A stretch of 64,000 nucleotides of DNA from Merdibacter sp965119685 (GCA_965119685.1 OZ221971.1:1-64000); one strand, 5' to 3'. Numbered from the stretch's first letter, positions 10,101 to 17,781 are shown. Program-made: numbers and translations. Notes: generated from the letters alone by a model not told the origin.

Positions 10101-11869
10101 TCATCTACCGTGGCGATGTTCTCATTGTCAGAGGTCCAGCGAATATCGGAAGCGGTGTTGATTGGGAAGATCTTTGCATGCAGCTGCAAGGAGTCTCCGC
10201 CTTGTACGCTGGCGCTTTCCTTATCCAGCGCAATGCCGCTCACCGCCGGCGTCAAATCCGTCATAGTGACATCGTCATAATAAGCGACTGCTCCGCTCGT
10301 TGACCAAATATCACCCATCTGCAAGGCGCCGATGGCGGTCAGCTCTGTCGTTTCATATACCTGTACGCCGTCGATCGCAAATACCGCTTTGGTGCCGGAG
10401 GTCAGATCAAAGGTGAACTCATGCCAGCCTTCGCTTCTGCTTACCTCCGTCTTCATATAGCCGTTGCCCGGTGTCCGCACGCTGTAAGTCGAAGCTCCTC
10501 CCTGCGTACCAATACCGGAGATGGTCGGCTGATTGGCGACATCGTCAAACGGCGCCCAGATGTTCACCTGCTGATAGCTTTCACGTCCGTAAGCACCCAT
10601 CGTGTCATAAAACCAAACGCTGACCTTGCCATAGAGCGCCTGATCGAACTTCTTGAAAATCCATGATTTTTTATCGCCGGTTCCCCGCGTTACAAAGCTC
10701 TTTGCGCCATCGTGTGCCTGTTCCGCAGTAAATTCCGTGTAGGTGCCGCGGCTGTCCAGCGTCTGCCATGATTGCAGCGGATCATCCTCTTCAAAAGAAG
10801 AAGCCCACTCGCTTTCTACCTGCTGTACCAGTGTAAAGGTGATCGTATAGGTTTGCGTATGCTCGCCATCCGGCGCTGTCACTTGAATGAGCGCTTGCTT
10901 GGTATCCGCACTCGCCTGCGTGATTTTTACCGTGGCATCGTCTTGATTGGCTGTGGCCGTTACTGTCGGCAGCGCATCATCCTCAGCGATCTGCCACGTA
11001 TACTCCAACTGCTGCGGCGTGAATGCCGGCATGGAATAGCCGTCTAAACGAATTTCTTTCAGCGTTGCATCCTGCTTCGCCGCTTCTTCGCCTTCCCAGT
11101 CAACGACGACTGCCTCTGTCACTGTAATATTATCATAATAGGCCTCTCCGCCTTTGACCCACTTATCGCCGAGCTGAATCGTTTGAAAAGCGGTCACAAT
11201 GTCCGAATCGTTAATCGCGGAGGTGTCGATAGGCTGCTGATCGATAAAAAGAGCTGTACCGTCAGCGCTGACCTCAAAGGTAAACGTATGCCAGCCTTTC
11301 GTCCTTTCGATCCCGGTATCGATGTAACGGCCGTCATCGGCAATGCGGGCGACATAATTGGTGTCGCTGTATCCCTGTGTTCCTGCGTTTTGATTGATAC
11401 CCAAACCGATCGTAAACGGCTTGTTTTGGTTGTTTTCATTTGCCGCACCGATCAGGTTCACCTGTGCCATCCGTCCGCTTTGATTCACTCCGTCATCATA
11501 AAAGTCAACGGAGACCTTCCCTCTGAGCAAGGTGTCGAACGAATGCTCAATAAAGGATTTTTGTTTTCCATCGGTATAAAAGCTGTATCCTTTGCCGTTT
11601 TGTGCATCCGTCGCCTGCGGATCTCTTTTCCTCTGCATGACGACAGAGTTCGAATTGTCTTGATAATGCCAGATGTCTGTGTCGATCACGCCATCTGCCG
11701 CATCTCCAAAATCCTCTAAAAAATCATAGTCCGCGAGGGGATTTACAACCCCCCCCCCCATTTCCTTAGCCTGCGCGAAAGAAATCGGACTGATGCCAAG
11801 GGGGCTTGCCACAGCCGCGCCCATCACGGCGGCGGCCAGCAATACATTGCACAACCTGCTTACTTTCAT
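7139..11869 (-). CDS. Very large multi-domain surface protein with LamG-like, Big2, cadherin-like and GH16-like modules
   Basis: Signal peptide (residues 1 to ~34, ending FAQA), then in order: a concanavalin/LamG-like domain (~45-260), a cadherin-like beta-sandwich (PF12733 type, begins DATLKEIRLDG), a second LamG-like domain, a Big2 domain, a second PF12733 domain, a GH16-like jelly roll (~720-985) with ESDFE at 846-850 matching the E-x-D-x-E catalytic pattern, a third PF12733 domain, two chitobiase C-terminal-like modules (YYTLDGTTPTP, YYTTDGTIPTV), a bacterial-repeat domain, an Ig-like domain, two and a half Cys-rich repeats (CxxCxKVLIEQK...GH, ~1438-1525) and a C-terminal anchor (DTDTS, hydrophobic stretch, HRRRRQRGER). 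I infer an anchored glycan-binding or glycan-cleaving protein. AGGAG precedes ATG. A run of 11 G lies in codons just after the signal peptide. Promoter and cre-like site are 5'. Confidence 0.85.
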   Translation of the reverse strand: MKVSRLCNVLLAAAVMGAAVASPLGISPISFAQAKEMGGGVVNPLADYDFLEDFGDAADGVIDTDIWHYQDNSNSVVMQRKRDPQATDAQNGKGYSFYTDGKQKSFIEHSFDTLLRGKVSVDFYDDGVNQSGRMAQVNLIGAANENNQNKPFTIGLGINQNAGTQGYSDTNYVARIADDGRYIDTGIERTKGWHTFTFEVSADGTALFIDQQPIDTSAINDSDIVTAFQTIQLGDKWVKGGEAYYDNITVTEAVVVDWEGEEAAKQDATLKEIRLDGYSMPAFTPQQLEYTWQIAEDDALPTVTATANQDDATVKITQASADTKQALIQVTAPDGEHTQTYTITFTLVQQVESEWASSFEEDDPLQSWQTLDSRGTYTEFTAEQAHDGAKSFVTRGTGDKKSWIFKKFDQALYGKVSVWFYDTMGAYGRESYQQVNIWAPFDDVANQPTISGIGTQGGASTYSVRTPGNGYMKTEVSRSEGWHEFTFDLTSGTKAVFAIDGVQVYETTELTAIGALQMGDIWSTSGAVAYYDDVTMTDLTPAVSGIALDKESASVQGGDSLQLHAKIFPINTASDIRWTSDNENIATVDENGLVQTNTMIGTANITATSEKGGFSASCKVTVTLAPQQDATLKSIMIDGTPLSDFAFDRLKYEQVIVDGVVPEVEAEATQSGATVEITKATEIPGTTTITVTAIDGVSEQTYTIEWQALENVFFDDFSYSDTEDLEKRGNWDVQEGTGRRPGNRTWYWSADNVVLMEDKEDPDNTIVRLKAKTDGSGGKNTSQSQIRYYEEKFGAGTYVARVWLYDDVMESDDPKGTGAWNAQDQALSTFFTINRIQAPTWEPYHESDFEYLFNGGWGGQDKTMWFTTWNSYALQTSSEGQTNQVTTSNNERGSLDGQWRYLTIQIDENGRTTYFIDGEKKASHANKDSIVGPQSIAFNLWFIAGGQDTKYQSSRTYWEDVDWVYYTPDTTAETKEIQTIVADMQDADIAQFDDIDTPDITLDNILVDGQPLDGFSNDKNDYTITLPAGTTDIPQVTAQANSEWAIVDVIQAKELPGVATVTVQSSDLSVIRTFHITFEQQGNTQLLAPFSNYASSSSAKYRDIKLYDPKHPDAVIYYTLDGTTPTPQSQRYDGTPIRIEQSTNLKAISVVDGVSSPIGDYLYTIIPMTPQVTQHPETNLQSGSYEGTQYLEIYMPQEKQQAYEVAGRTDNYRIYYTTDGTIPTVNQNRPNASTKLYTGPIEIKETTTVNYIAVLPGICESYESTDALRNSNSRVKIEIQPKQEQTYTITIDDLANGSISADKTDAKEGETIHLTITPDEGYALRPGSLKVNDTVIEGTEFIMPNENVVIFAEFEAKDTTAPVIQGVEDGKGYCEDQIITIRDEHLAKVIIDGQVMELSADGRYVLSKGEHTIRAEDEAGNATEITVSIGHVEIEDAAVAPTCEKDGLSAGTHCARCDKVLIEQKTIPAKGHTVHIDEGKAATCEESGLTEGKHCSECGKVLIEQKRIAPLGHQMEDGVCSRCGKQESVEGEKPVQPPKDTDTSAAADPLFWTFLAGSSLGAVIAVHRRRRQRGER
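11749..11759 (-). repeat. G11 homopolymer inside the coding region, just after the signal peptide
   Basis: Eleven consecutive C on the plus strand (G on the coding strand) encode the Met-Gly-Gly-Gly-Val step at about residues 37-41. Gain or loss of one G would shift the frame and truncate the 1576-residue protein. The run is also where assembly errors are most likely. Confidence 0.9.
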
Positions 11870-11951
11870 CTTCTTTTGCTCCTCTCTGTATCGCTTATTG
11901 CGCTGTTTGCTTTGAATGGTCGCTGGATCTTCACCTCTTTTCTTTCGTCAA

Positions 11952-11965
11952 AGTAAACGCTTTCC
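11952..11965 (-). promoter_or_regulatory. cre-like CcpA site of the 1576-residue surface protein gene
   Basis: Minus strand GGAAAGCGTTTACT matches TGWAANCGNTNWCA at 12 of 14 positions, only the first and last bases differing. It lies a few bases downstream of the -10 box, as at the PL8 gene. Confidence 0.6.
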
Positions 11966-11971
11966 TAAGTT

Positions 11972-12000
11972 TATTTAAGCATTTTTGTCATAGTTCGCAA
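11972..12000 (-). promoter_or_regulatory. Promoter of the 1576-residue surface protein gene
   Basis: Minus strand: -35 TTGCGA (11995-12000), 17-bp spacer, -10 TAAATA (11972-11977). The 5' untranslated region would be about 95 nt. Confidence 0.55.
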
Positions 12001-12216
12001 GCAGATCCATTGGTAATAAAACGACAATGACAACCTATATCGTCATCCTACTAATCTTTCTTGGCTTTTTCGCAGAAAGATCAAAAACGACCATATACAA
12101 TTATCATCCTTATGGAAGAAGCGATACTGGCATTGGAATTCTTTTTGTTGAATGTGTAATATTTTTTACCCCCTGTGAACAAAACGAGCACTCTTTTGCG
12201 TTCTATCCGCTTTTCA

Positions 12217-12247
12217 CAAAAAAACCGGCCTCTTCTCAAAACCGGTT
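12217..12247 (-). terminator. Terminator of the small membrane protein gene
   Basis: Minus strand hairpin AACCGG...CCGGTT followed by a run of T, a few bases after the stop at 12254. Between here and 12030 I see no gene. Confidence 0.75.
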
Positions 12248-12253
12248 CCTTCG

Positions 12254-12721
12254 CTATTTTCCAAAGTGATAGAGACGGCGCTTCTTGCGCAGATATTCCT
12301 CCACCTCTTCCACCGAGGTATCGGTCAACTCCAGCGTCCGCTGTGCCTTCTTGCGGGTATAGGTCAATATGACTTTTCCCTTCTCCGCTTTGACCGAGGC
12401 CTTGTTGACCTGCTTCCATGACATCTTAATCCCTTCCAGATAGATGCCGGTTTCCCCGATGCCGCTTCTGCCAAGCGCCATCATCAACGCAAACGCCGTT
12501 AGGATAAACGCCGCGCCGAGATCGACCATCTTCTGTCCGTTGACAAAGTAATTGCCGATGCCGATCACGATCAATACCAATGCGACGAGCGGCGCCCATT
12601 TTGACTTTGGCGATGCAAAGCGAAGATTGCTTTTCTGCTCGAAAAAGATATACACGGTGTAGATCAGCAGGCCGACGGAGATCACAATCAGCAGCAGCAT
12701 TACCGTACTCATACTATCCAT
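12254..12721 (-). CDS. Small membrane protein of unknown function
   Basis: 155 residues. One hydrophobic segment at the N terminus (about 6-26), two more around 45-62 and 70-87, then a soluble, basic, beta-rich tail (GIYLEGIKMSWKQVNKASVK...LTYTRKKAQRTLEL) that resembles small PH-like or DUF5673-like domains seen behind membrane helices in Firmicutes; that resemblance is only by eye. GGGAG lies nine bases before the ATG. It stands alone between its own terminator and the lacB terminator. I do not recognise the family and assign no function. Confidence 0.75.
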   Translation of the reverse strand: MDSMSTVMLLLIVISVGLLIYTVYIFFEQKSNLRFASPKSKWAPLVALVLIVIGIGNYFVNGQKMVDLGAAFILTAFALMMALGRSGIGETGIYLEGIKMSWKQVNKASVKAEKGKVILTYTRKKAQRTLELTDTSVEEVEEYLRKKRRLYHFGK

Positions 12722-12781
12722 ATCACTGCACTCCCTTTTTGTTTATTGTATCAGTTATGTCACTGATTGCCAAATGTTTTT

Positions 12782-12813
12782 TAAAAAAGGAATCCTGCGA
12801 TTCCCTTTTCCCT
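12782..12813 (-). terminator. Terminator of lacA-lacB
   Basis: Minus strand GGAATC-gca-GGATTCC hairpin followed by TTTTTT, directly after the lacB stop. Confidence 0.8.
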
Positions 12814-12820
12814 CTTCTGA

Positions 12821-13336
12821 TTAGTCGTGATACTCGCCGCGATCCCACTTCTCCAAGAACTCATCGAAGAAGTGATCGTCACCGATGTAATCCGTACGCT
12901 CAATCAGCGCGTCGATCTTTGCGATCAGCGCCTCATTCTCCGCACTTGGCTGATAGCTCGCATCAAAGTATGCGTCCATGATGTCCTCGATCATGCCGAC
13001 ACCCGATACGCGTCCGCCAACGCCGATTACATTGCAGTTTAACTGCTCTTTCGCATACTTCGCCGCACATACATCGCCCACTAGCGCACAGCGCGCGCCC
13101 TTGACCTTCTGCACCGCATTGGTGATGCCGACGCCCGTACCGCACATGACGACGCCCAAATCACACTCGCCGGTAACGACCTTCTCCGCTACCCGCTTGC
13201 CATAGATCGGATAATGCGTGCGCTCAAAATCATATGTTCCGCAGTCAACAACTTCAAAGCCCTTCTTCTCTAAATACTCTTTGATATGATTCTTGATATC
13301 TGTGACGATGTGGTCACATCCGATTGCTACCTTCAT
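12821..13336 (-). CDS. lacB: Galactose-6-phosphate isomerase subunit LacB
   Basis: 171 residues, the usual LacB length. RpiB/LacAB sugar-phosphate isomerase fold with MKVAIGCDH at the N terminus, CGTYDFERTHYP, the anion-binding turn MCGTGVGITNAVQKVKGARC and the conserved NVIGVGGRVSG. With LacA it converts D-galactose 6-phosphate to D-tagatose 6-phosphate in the tagatose pathway. GAGGAGG precedes the ATG. It follows lacA by 18 bp and shares its terminator. lacC, lacD and a lactose PTS are not next to it, so the remaining steps must be encoded elsewhere. An ordinary RpiB is less likely because of the paired small LacA-type neighbour. Confidence 0.93.
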   Translation of the reverse strand: MKVAIGCDHIVTDIKNHIKEYLEKKGFEVVDCGTYDFERTHYPIYGKRVAEKVVTGECDLGVVMCGTGVGITNAVQKVKGARCALVGDVCAAKYAKEQLNCNVIGVGGRVSGVGMIEDIMDAYFDASYQPSAENEALIAKIDALIERTDYIGDDHFFDEFLEKWDRGEYHD

Positions 13337-13354
13337 CTGCTCATCCTCCTCTTC

Positions 13355-13786
13355 TCAGCACATTTTGTTCAGCATGTCCACACGGATCTGATGACGTCCG
13401 CCGGAATACTGTGCCACACAGAAGCGATGCGCAATACGGCAGGCAACCTCCTCGCCGATGATGCCGCTGCCCATCGTGATGACGTTGGCGTTGTTGTGAT
13501 CGCGGGTCATCTTTGCGGAATGCTCGTCATTGAGCTCTGCACAGATGATGTACTTGAACTTATCCGCTACCATGAACGGTCCCGCACCGAATTCATCGAT
13601 GATGATGCCCTTGTTGACGGTTACGTCCTTGAGCACCTCGTTGACGACCTTGACGCTGGCTTCATAGAAGTCGGTATCTCCCTGCTCTGTCAGATCCTCT
13701 ACCTCAAAATTCTGAGCACGCAGATAAGCGACGACCTTGTTTTTTAATTCCAACCCTTTTTTGTCTGAACTAATTACGATTCTCAT
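13355..13786 (-). CDS. lacA: Galactose-6-phosphate isomerase subunit LacA
   Basis: 143 residues, the LacA length. N-terminal MRIVISSDKKGLELKNKV and the GIIIDEFGAGPFMVADKFK segment are typical of LacA, which lacks the canonical catalytic cysteine turn of RpiB and works only as a hetero-oligomer with LacB. GVITMGSGIIGEEVA-type C-terminal region is present (NVITMGSGIIGEE). First gene of a two-gene operon with lacB, preceded by AGGAGG. Substrate galactose 6-phosphate could be supplied by a galactose- or GalNAc-type PTS. No clear promoter could be fixed upstream, although an AT-rich region with several weak boxes is present. Confidence 0.92.
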   Translation of the reverse strand: MRIVISSDKKGLELKNKVVAYLRAQNFEVEDLTEQGDTDFYEASVKVVNEVLKDVTVNKGIIIDEFGAGPFMVADKFKYIICAELNDEHSAKMTRDHNNANVITMGSGIIGEEVACRIAHRFCVAQYSGGRHQIRVDMLNKMC

Positions 13787-13997
13787 AGCTTCCTCCTGCC
13801 TCTTATCAAAGAAATGACTTCATTTGATCAAGTGTATGTTAGCATTTCAACAACACAGATGCCAGCATAGCGCAAAGAAAAGCCCAATAATTTTCCATGT
13901 TCAGATAATATATTCTATATATTTTGAAAAATTGTCTCTTATCATAATAATTTTACTAATCATGCACCTACTCGCTTGTTTTCGTATATGATAATCA

Positions 13998-14126
13998 CAG
14001 GTCAAATGGATACCCGTGAAAGATGAGGGATGCGATTGTTATTTCCATGATCTTTATTCTCTTGTTTTGACGCATTCCCCCTGCGCTCCATTTCCTATCT
14101 TCCGGCTTTTATCGCCGGCTTTTTTG
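13998..14126 (+). ncRNA. Possible structured RNA ending in an intrinsic terminator
   Basis: In the 569-base gap between lacA and the next gene, the plus strand holds GTCAAA (about 14001) that can pair with TTTGAC (about 14064), and GGGATGCG (about 14027) that can pair with CGCATTCCC (about 14067). These pairings cross each other, so they form a pseudoknot or two exclusive states. AAATGG/CCATTT can also pair. A CCGGC/GCCGG hairpin with a T6 run follows (about 14103-14126). A -10-like TATGAT sits at 13987 but I see no good -35 box. I cannot match it to a known RNA family. The rest of the gap holds nothing I can support. Confidence 0.35.
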
Positions 14127-14287
14127 TCTCATCTGCCCTCCTGCTTCTTTTTGAAATCTGTCCTCTTGCTGTCTCCTGTGCCGGCTTAGCGGATATGCTA
14201 TCCTGCCCTATCTTTGATTGTCCGCCGTTTTCTATGGAAAATCCGATCATCTTTCCTCACATTTTTTGACATTTTCCGCATTCTTCT

Positions 14288-14316
14288 TTTAAATTCTTTA
14301 CGGTTTCATATATAAT
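14288..14316 (+). promoter_or_regulatory. Promoter of the TPR-like membrane protein gene
   Basis: -35-like TTTAAA (14288-14293), 17-bp spacer and a perfect -10 TATAAT (14311-14316), about 40 bases before the ATG. Confidence 0.55.
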
Positions 14317-14355
14317 AGAAGCTGAACACATACTCTGCATAATGGAGGGATCAAC

Positions 14356-15036
14356 ATGGATATGCAAACGATTGGAATTGCGCTGGTCGTCGTATGCGTC
14401 TTATTTTTCCTGTTCACGGAATATGAGAAGCGCGCGACGTTTCGCAGACTGCATCAGTTATTATCGAAGGGTGAGTACGGAGATTATCTGACGATGCTTG
14501 ATTCGTTTTTAGTCAAGTATCTCTATCCGAAGTATAACCGTATGTATATGAAGCTCAACGGCTATCTGTTTATGGAGGATCATGAAGAGGTCGTCCGCCT
14601 GTTTGACGAGATGCTCGCCATGCGCACGTCCAAGAAACAGCGCCGCGACTTAGTGGTGAAAGCATTTAACTATTTTGTGGAAAAAGCAGATCAGAAGCGT
14701 TCAAAAGCACTGCTGGATGAGATCGATACATGGGAGGATGCGGATGATCAGAAAAAGGAGTCTCACCGCATCTATGACATCTTCATCTTAAAGAAGTATT
14801 CTTACATTGAGGAGATGGAAGCGCGTCTGCCACAGGCGAGCGGTATGGATAAGGGCTTTTTGGAGTATCTGCTCTCTTTGCAATATGAGCATAAAGGCGA
14901 CAAGAAGAAAAGCGAAATGTATCTGGAAGCCTCACAAAAGGATATGCTTTCCTCAATGCAGCAGATGAATCAAGCAAAGGCTGAAGAAAACGACACAGTC
15001 TCTGCACAGGAATCCAAAGAGGAGAGCGACTCTTAA
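14356..15036 (+). CDS. Membrane-anchored helical-repeat (TPR-like) protein
   Basis: 226 residues. One N-terminal membrane helix (about 5-21, IGIALVVVCVLFFLF) and a soluble, strongly helical, charged remainder whose pattern (LSKGEYGDYLTMLDSFL, HEEVVRLFDEML, GDKKKSEMYLEAS) resembles degenerate TPR helices. Acidic, disordered C terminus (EENDTVSAQESKEESDS). GGAGGG lies just before the ATG. It has its own promoter and terminator and is followed by galU. The topology suggests a cytoplasmic scaffold tethered to the membrane, but I do not recognise a named family and give no role. Confidence 0.8.
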   Translation: MDMQTIGIALVVVCVLFFLFTEYEKRATFRRLHQLLSKGEYGDYLTMLDSFLVKYLYPKYNRMYMKLNGYLFMEDHEEVVRLFDEMLAMRTSKKQRRDLVVKAFNYFVEKADQKRSKALLDEIDTWEDADDQKKESHRIYDIFILKKYSYIEEMEARLPQASGMDKGFLEYLLSLQYEHKGDKKKSEMYLEASQKDMLSSMQQMNQAKAEENDTVSAQESKEESDS

Positions 15037-15052
15037 ACCACACATGCTGACA

Positions 15053-15084
15053 GGGAGGCGGCGCCATGCCGGATTCCCTTTTTC
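15053..15084 (+). terminator. Terminator of the TPR-like protein gene
   Basis: GGGA-GGCGGC...GCCG-TTCCC imperfect hairpin followed by T5, 17 bases after the stop. Confidence 0.65.
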
Positions 15085-15086
15085 TA

Positions 15087-15114
15087 TTGCTTTCGCCCAC
15101 AGGTTTGTTATAAT
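15087..15114 (+). promoter_or_regulatory. Promoter of galU
   Basis: -35 TTGCTT (15087-15092), 16-bp spacer, -10 TATAAT (15109-15114) preceded by TGT (extended -10). Confidence 0.65.
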
Positions 15115-15176
15115 GGAGTGGGTAAAGAAAGGTTCATTTATTTAATGTATCTCTACTACAGAGGATGGAGGCACTC

Positions 15177-16061
15177 ATGAAAAAAATCCGTAAAGCGATC
15201 ATTCCGGCAGCCGGTTTCGGCACCCGTTTTTTGCCGGCGACAAAAGCAGTTCCTAAGGAAATGCTGCCGATTGTAGATAAGCCGACGATTCAATACATCG
15301 TGGAGGAAGCCGTACAAAGCGGCATCGAGGAAATTTTAATCATCACCAACTGTTATAAGAGCTGCATCGAAAATCATTTCGACGTCAGCTTTGAATTGGA
15401 GAAGAAGCTGGAGGCATCTGATGATCAAGCGCATTTAGAGATGGTGCGCAAGATTGCGGAGATGGCAAATGTTTACAGCGTGCGGCAGAAAAATCCGCGT
15501 GGTCTGGGGCATGCGGTATTATGCGCCAAATCATTTGTCGGGGATGAACCCTTTGCGATTTTGCTGGGGGATGATATCGTCGTCAACGCGCAGGGAAAGA
15601 CAGCGACGCAGCAGCTGGTCGACGCTTACTATGAGACAGGCGGCAGTGTGGTCGGCGTACAAAGCGTGCAAGCGCAGGATGTGCACAAATATGGCATCAT
15701 CGATCCCGCACAGCAGCTGAGCGATCGGCTGAGCAGGGTCAAGGGCTTTGTAGAAAAGCCAAGCATAGAACATGCGCCGAGCCGCTATGCGATCTTAGGA
15801 CGCTATGTGCTGACACCGGACATCTTCACGCTGTTGGAAACGCAGGCGCCGGGCAAAGGCAACGAGATTCAGCTGACCGATGCGATTGATCGCCTCAGCA
15901 AACAGAAACAGGTGTATGCGTACGATTTCGTCGGACGCCGTTATGACGTCGGTGATAAAAAAGGCTTTTTACAGGCACAGGTGGACTTTGCCTTGGCACG
16001 CGAGGATTTGCGCGACGCGATGATCGACATCATCCGCAGCGTTTCATTAGACGAGCGCTAG
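15177..16061 (+). CDS. galU: UTP-glucose-1-phosphate uridylyltransferase GalU
   Basis: 294 residues from ATG 15177. Makes UDP-glucose from UTP and glucose 1-phosphate, feeding galactose use, glycolipids and cell-envelope glycans. Motifs: the nucleotide-binding AAGFGTRFLPATKAVPKEML near the N terminus, IVDKPTIQYIVEEA, LGDDIV (metal-binding Asp), GFVEKP and the GNEIQLTDAI segment, all diagnostic of GalU. An ATG four codons upstream (15165) is in frame, but GGAGG at 15167-15171 is correctly spaced only for 15177. Single-gene unit with its own promoter and a strong terminator. GalU fits with lacAB and glgP as sugar-phosphate metabolism. Confidence 0.96.
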   Translation: MKKIRKAIIPAAGFGTRFLPATKAVPKEMLPIVDKPTIQYIVEEAVQSGIEEILIITNCYKSCIENHFDVSFELEKKLEASDDQAHLEMVRKIAEMANVYSVRQKNPRGLGHAVLCAKSFVGDEPFAILLGDDIVVNAQGKTATQQLVDAYYETGGSVVGVQSVQAQDVHKYGIIDPAQQLSDRLSRVKGFVEKPSIEHAPSRYAILGRYVLTPDIFTLLETQAPGKGNEIQLTDAIDRLSKQKQVYAYDFVGRRYDVGDKKGFLQAQVDFALAREDLRDAMIDIIRSVSLDER

Positions 16062-16136
16062 CACATCCGTCAAAAGGACAGTGCAGCGAAATGAGCGAAT
16101 AAACGCCGAGACAATGGGGATTTCTTTTCATATCAA

Positions 16137-16168
16137 GACAGCATGGCTGAGTGGATGCTGTCTTTTTT
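16137..16168 (+). terminator. Terminator of galU
   Basis: Perfect 8-bp stem GACAGCAT/ATGCTGTC followed by T6. Confidence 0.9.
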
Positions 16169-16333
16169 ATGTCATCCGCTGCGGCAGGATCGCTATTTTG
16201 ATTGCCGGCACTCATCGCTCTCCTTTCTTGTAAAATGCTCTCTTTATAGATGTGGCTCCATATCTGGCGATGCGGCATATATCCGCTTTGCTGACAGCGC
16301 CGCCCTGCTTGCCAAGACATTCATGTCTGAAAT

Positions 16334-16373
16334 GAAAAAAGGATGTCTCCTGTCATCGCAAGAGCGCATCCTT
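16334..16373 (-). terminator. Terminator of the GH73-dockerin / anchored protein operon
   Basis: Minus strand AAGGATG...CATCCTT stem followed by TTTT, 60 bases after the stop at 16432. The bases between this and the galU terminator hold no feature that I can see. Confidence 0.65.
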
Positions 16374-16431
16374 GGTTGGATTGCATCTGGTAAGCAAATG
16401 GCACACAGGCCATGAAATGCTGTATGCAGAG

Positions 16432-17781
16432 TTATTCTTCTCTGTTTTGCAGGCGGCGCAGGCGCAGATTGCTTCTTCTGCGAATCATCACACAGCCGAT
16501 CAAAGCGGCGATCGTCGTAACCGCGAAGACGCCGGCAGCGATAATGGCGATCTGTTCGATCTGACGGTTTTTTAAGTAGGTCTGTGTGGTGATCGGCGCC
16601 GCATTGGAATACAGCTGCAAGGTGTTCATCGAGGATTCATATTGATAATACTGCATCTCGCCCTTCTCGTTCATCACGTAGATCAGGCTGTAATTGTCAA
16701 ATCCCGATTCATTGAAGCGCCATCCCGGGAGTTCCTGTTCATCGACGGTAACTGTCGTAAAGGTCATCCCCTCACGATCTTGCAGATCTTTGTCTATATC
16801 CACAAGGTACAGATTGTTCCCTAATAAGGCAATCGGCTGAAATTTGCTGGTAATCGTCTGTTTTTCACTGTCATAGAGATAGAAGCCTTTTTCCCCGCTC
16901 TCCTCGTCGATCATATAGAGCACCGTCACGTTCATGATGTTGTTTGTCCAGCCGACCACTTCCTTCTCATTGATCGTCAGCGTCACTTCTTCAAAGGCGT
17001 CGCCGGGTTTCGCAACGCGCTTCGTATTTTTAACCACGCCCAACTGCCTGCCGTCATAGTCTAAAAACAGCTCCGGCTTCTCTTCTACATAGGCGTTGAT
17101 CGTATAGGTTTTTGTCGTACCGTCCTCCGCACTGACGCGGATGACAATTTCATTCTCTCCCTGTTCCAGTTTGACCTCTCCGCTTCCCGACACGCTCGCA
17201 GCGCTATCGTTCGCTTTGGCCTCCACTACAATGGATTTGGTATCGGAGGGCAGACTCAGCTCATATTTTGTCGTATTTGCGGAAAACTTCGGTGACAGCG
17301 TACCGGCGGAGACGCTCAGAGAAGATAAGGTAGCGTCAAAGGATTTCACCGGCTGTGTAGGCGTCTGTTCGCCTGGGGTTGAAGTACCGCCGGAACCTCC
17401 GCCAGAGTTTCCTGTGGATGGCGTTGTCGGCGTACTGGGATTTACGACGCTGACACTGCCGCCGCCCAAGGTCTGTCCGCTGACATCCGTCATTTTATCC
17501 GTATCGGTCGCATCCACCGTCGTAAAGGTGATCGACGCCGTGCCGGCGCTGCCCGCAACAGCGGTTGCGCTGACAGTTCCTCCGCGGTCGCACCAGTTGC
17601 TGCTGGAGGTAATCGTCGCATTGCTCGCAGATGCCTGCACGCTTCCCTCAACAGCGCCGCAGCCGACGGATACGCTGAATTCATCGCCGGGTGCAACACT
17701 TTTCGCAAAAACGCTTAGCGGAATGAGCAATCCGAGTGCAAGTAAGCCGCAGGCGCTCTTTTTATAAAATGCTTTCAACAT
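16432..17781 (-). CDS. Secreted membrane-anchored adhesin-like protein with cadherin-like beta-sandwich
   Basis: 449 residues from ATG 17781; an in-frame GTG two codons earlier lies too close to the AAGGAG ribosome site. Signal peptide (to about residue 29), an N-terminal Ig/cohesin-like beta domain with two cysteines (GCG and NWCDRG), a Ser/Gly/Thr/Pro linker, a PF12733-type cadherin-like domain (starts SFDATLSSLSVSAG), a C-terminal beta domain, one membrane helix (IAIIAAGVFAVTTIAALIG) and a basic tail (RRRSNLRLRRLQNREE). It starts 12 bp after the stop of the dockerin-bearing GH73 gene, so the two are one operon. I infer a surface partner or scaffold of the GH73 protein; whether its N-terminal domain is a true cohesin is undecided. 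Confidence 0.85.
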   Translation of the reverse strand: MLKAFYKKSACGLLALGLLIPLSVFAKSVAPGDEFSVSVGCGAVEGSVQASASNATITSSSNWCDRGGTVSATAVAGSAGTASITFTTVDATDTDKMTDVSGQTLGGGSVSVVNPSTPTTPSTGNSGGGSGGTSTPGEQTPTQPVKSFDATLSSLSVSAGTLSPKFSANTTKYELSLPSDTKSIVVEAKANDSAASVSGSGEVKLEQGENEIVIRVSAEDGTTKTYTINAYVEEKPELFLDYDGRQLGVVKNTKRVAKPGDAFEEVTLTINEKEVVGWTNNIMNVTVLYMIDEESGEKGFYLYDSEKQTITSKFQPIALLGNNLYLVDIDKDLQDREGMTFTTVTVDEQELPGWRFNESGFDNYSLIYVMNEKGEMQYYQYESSMNTLQLYSNAAPITTQTYLKNRQIEQIAIIAAGVFAVTTIAALIGCVMIRRRSNLRLRRLQNREE

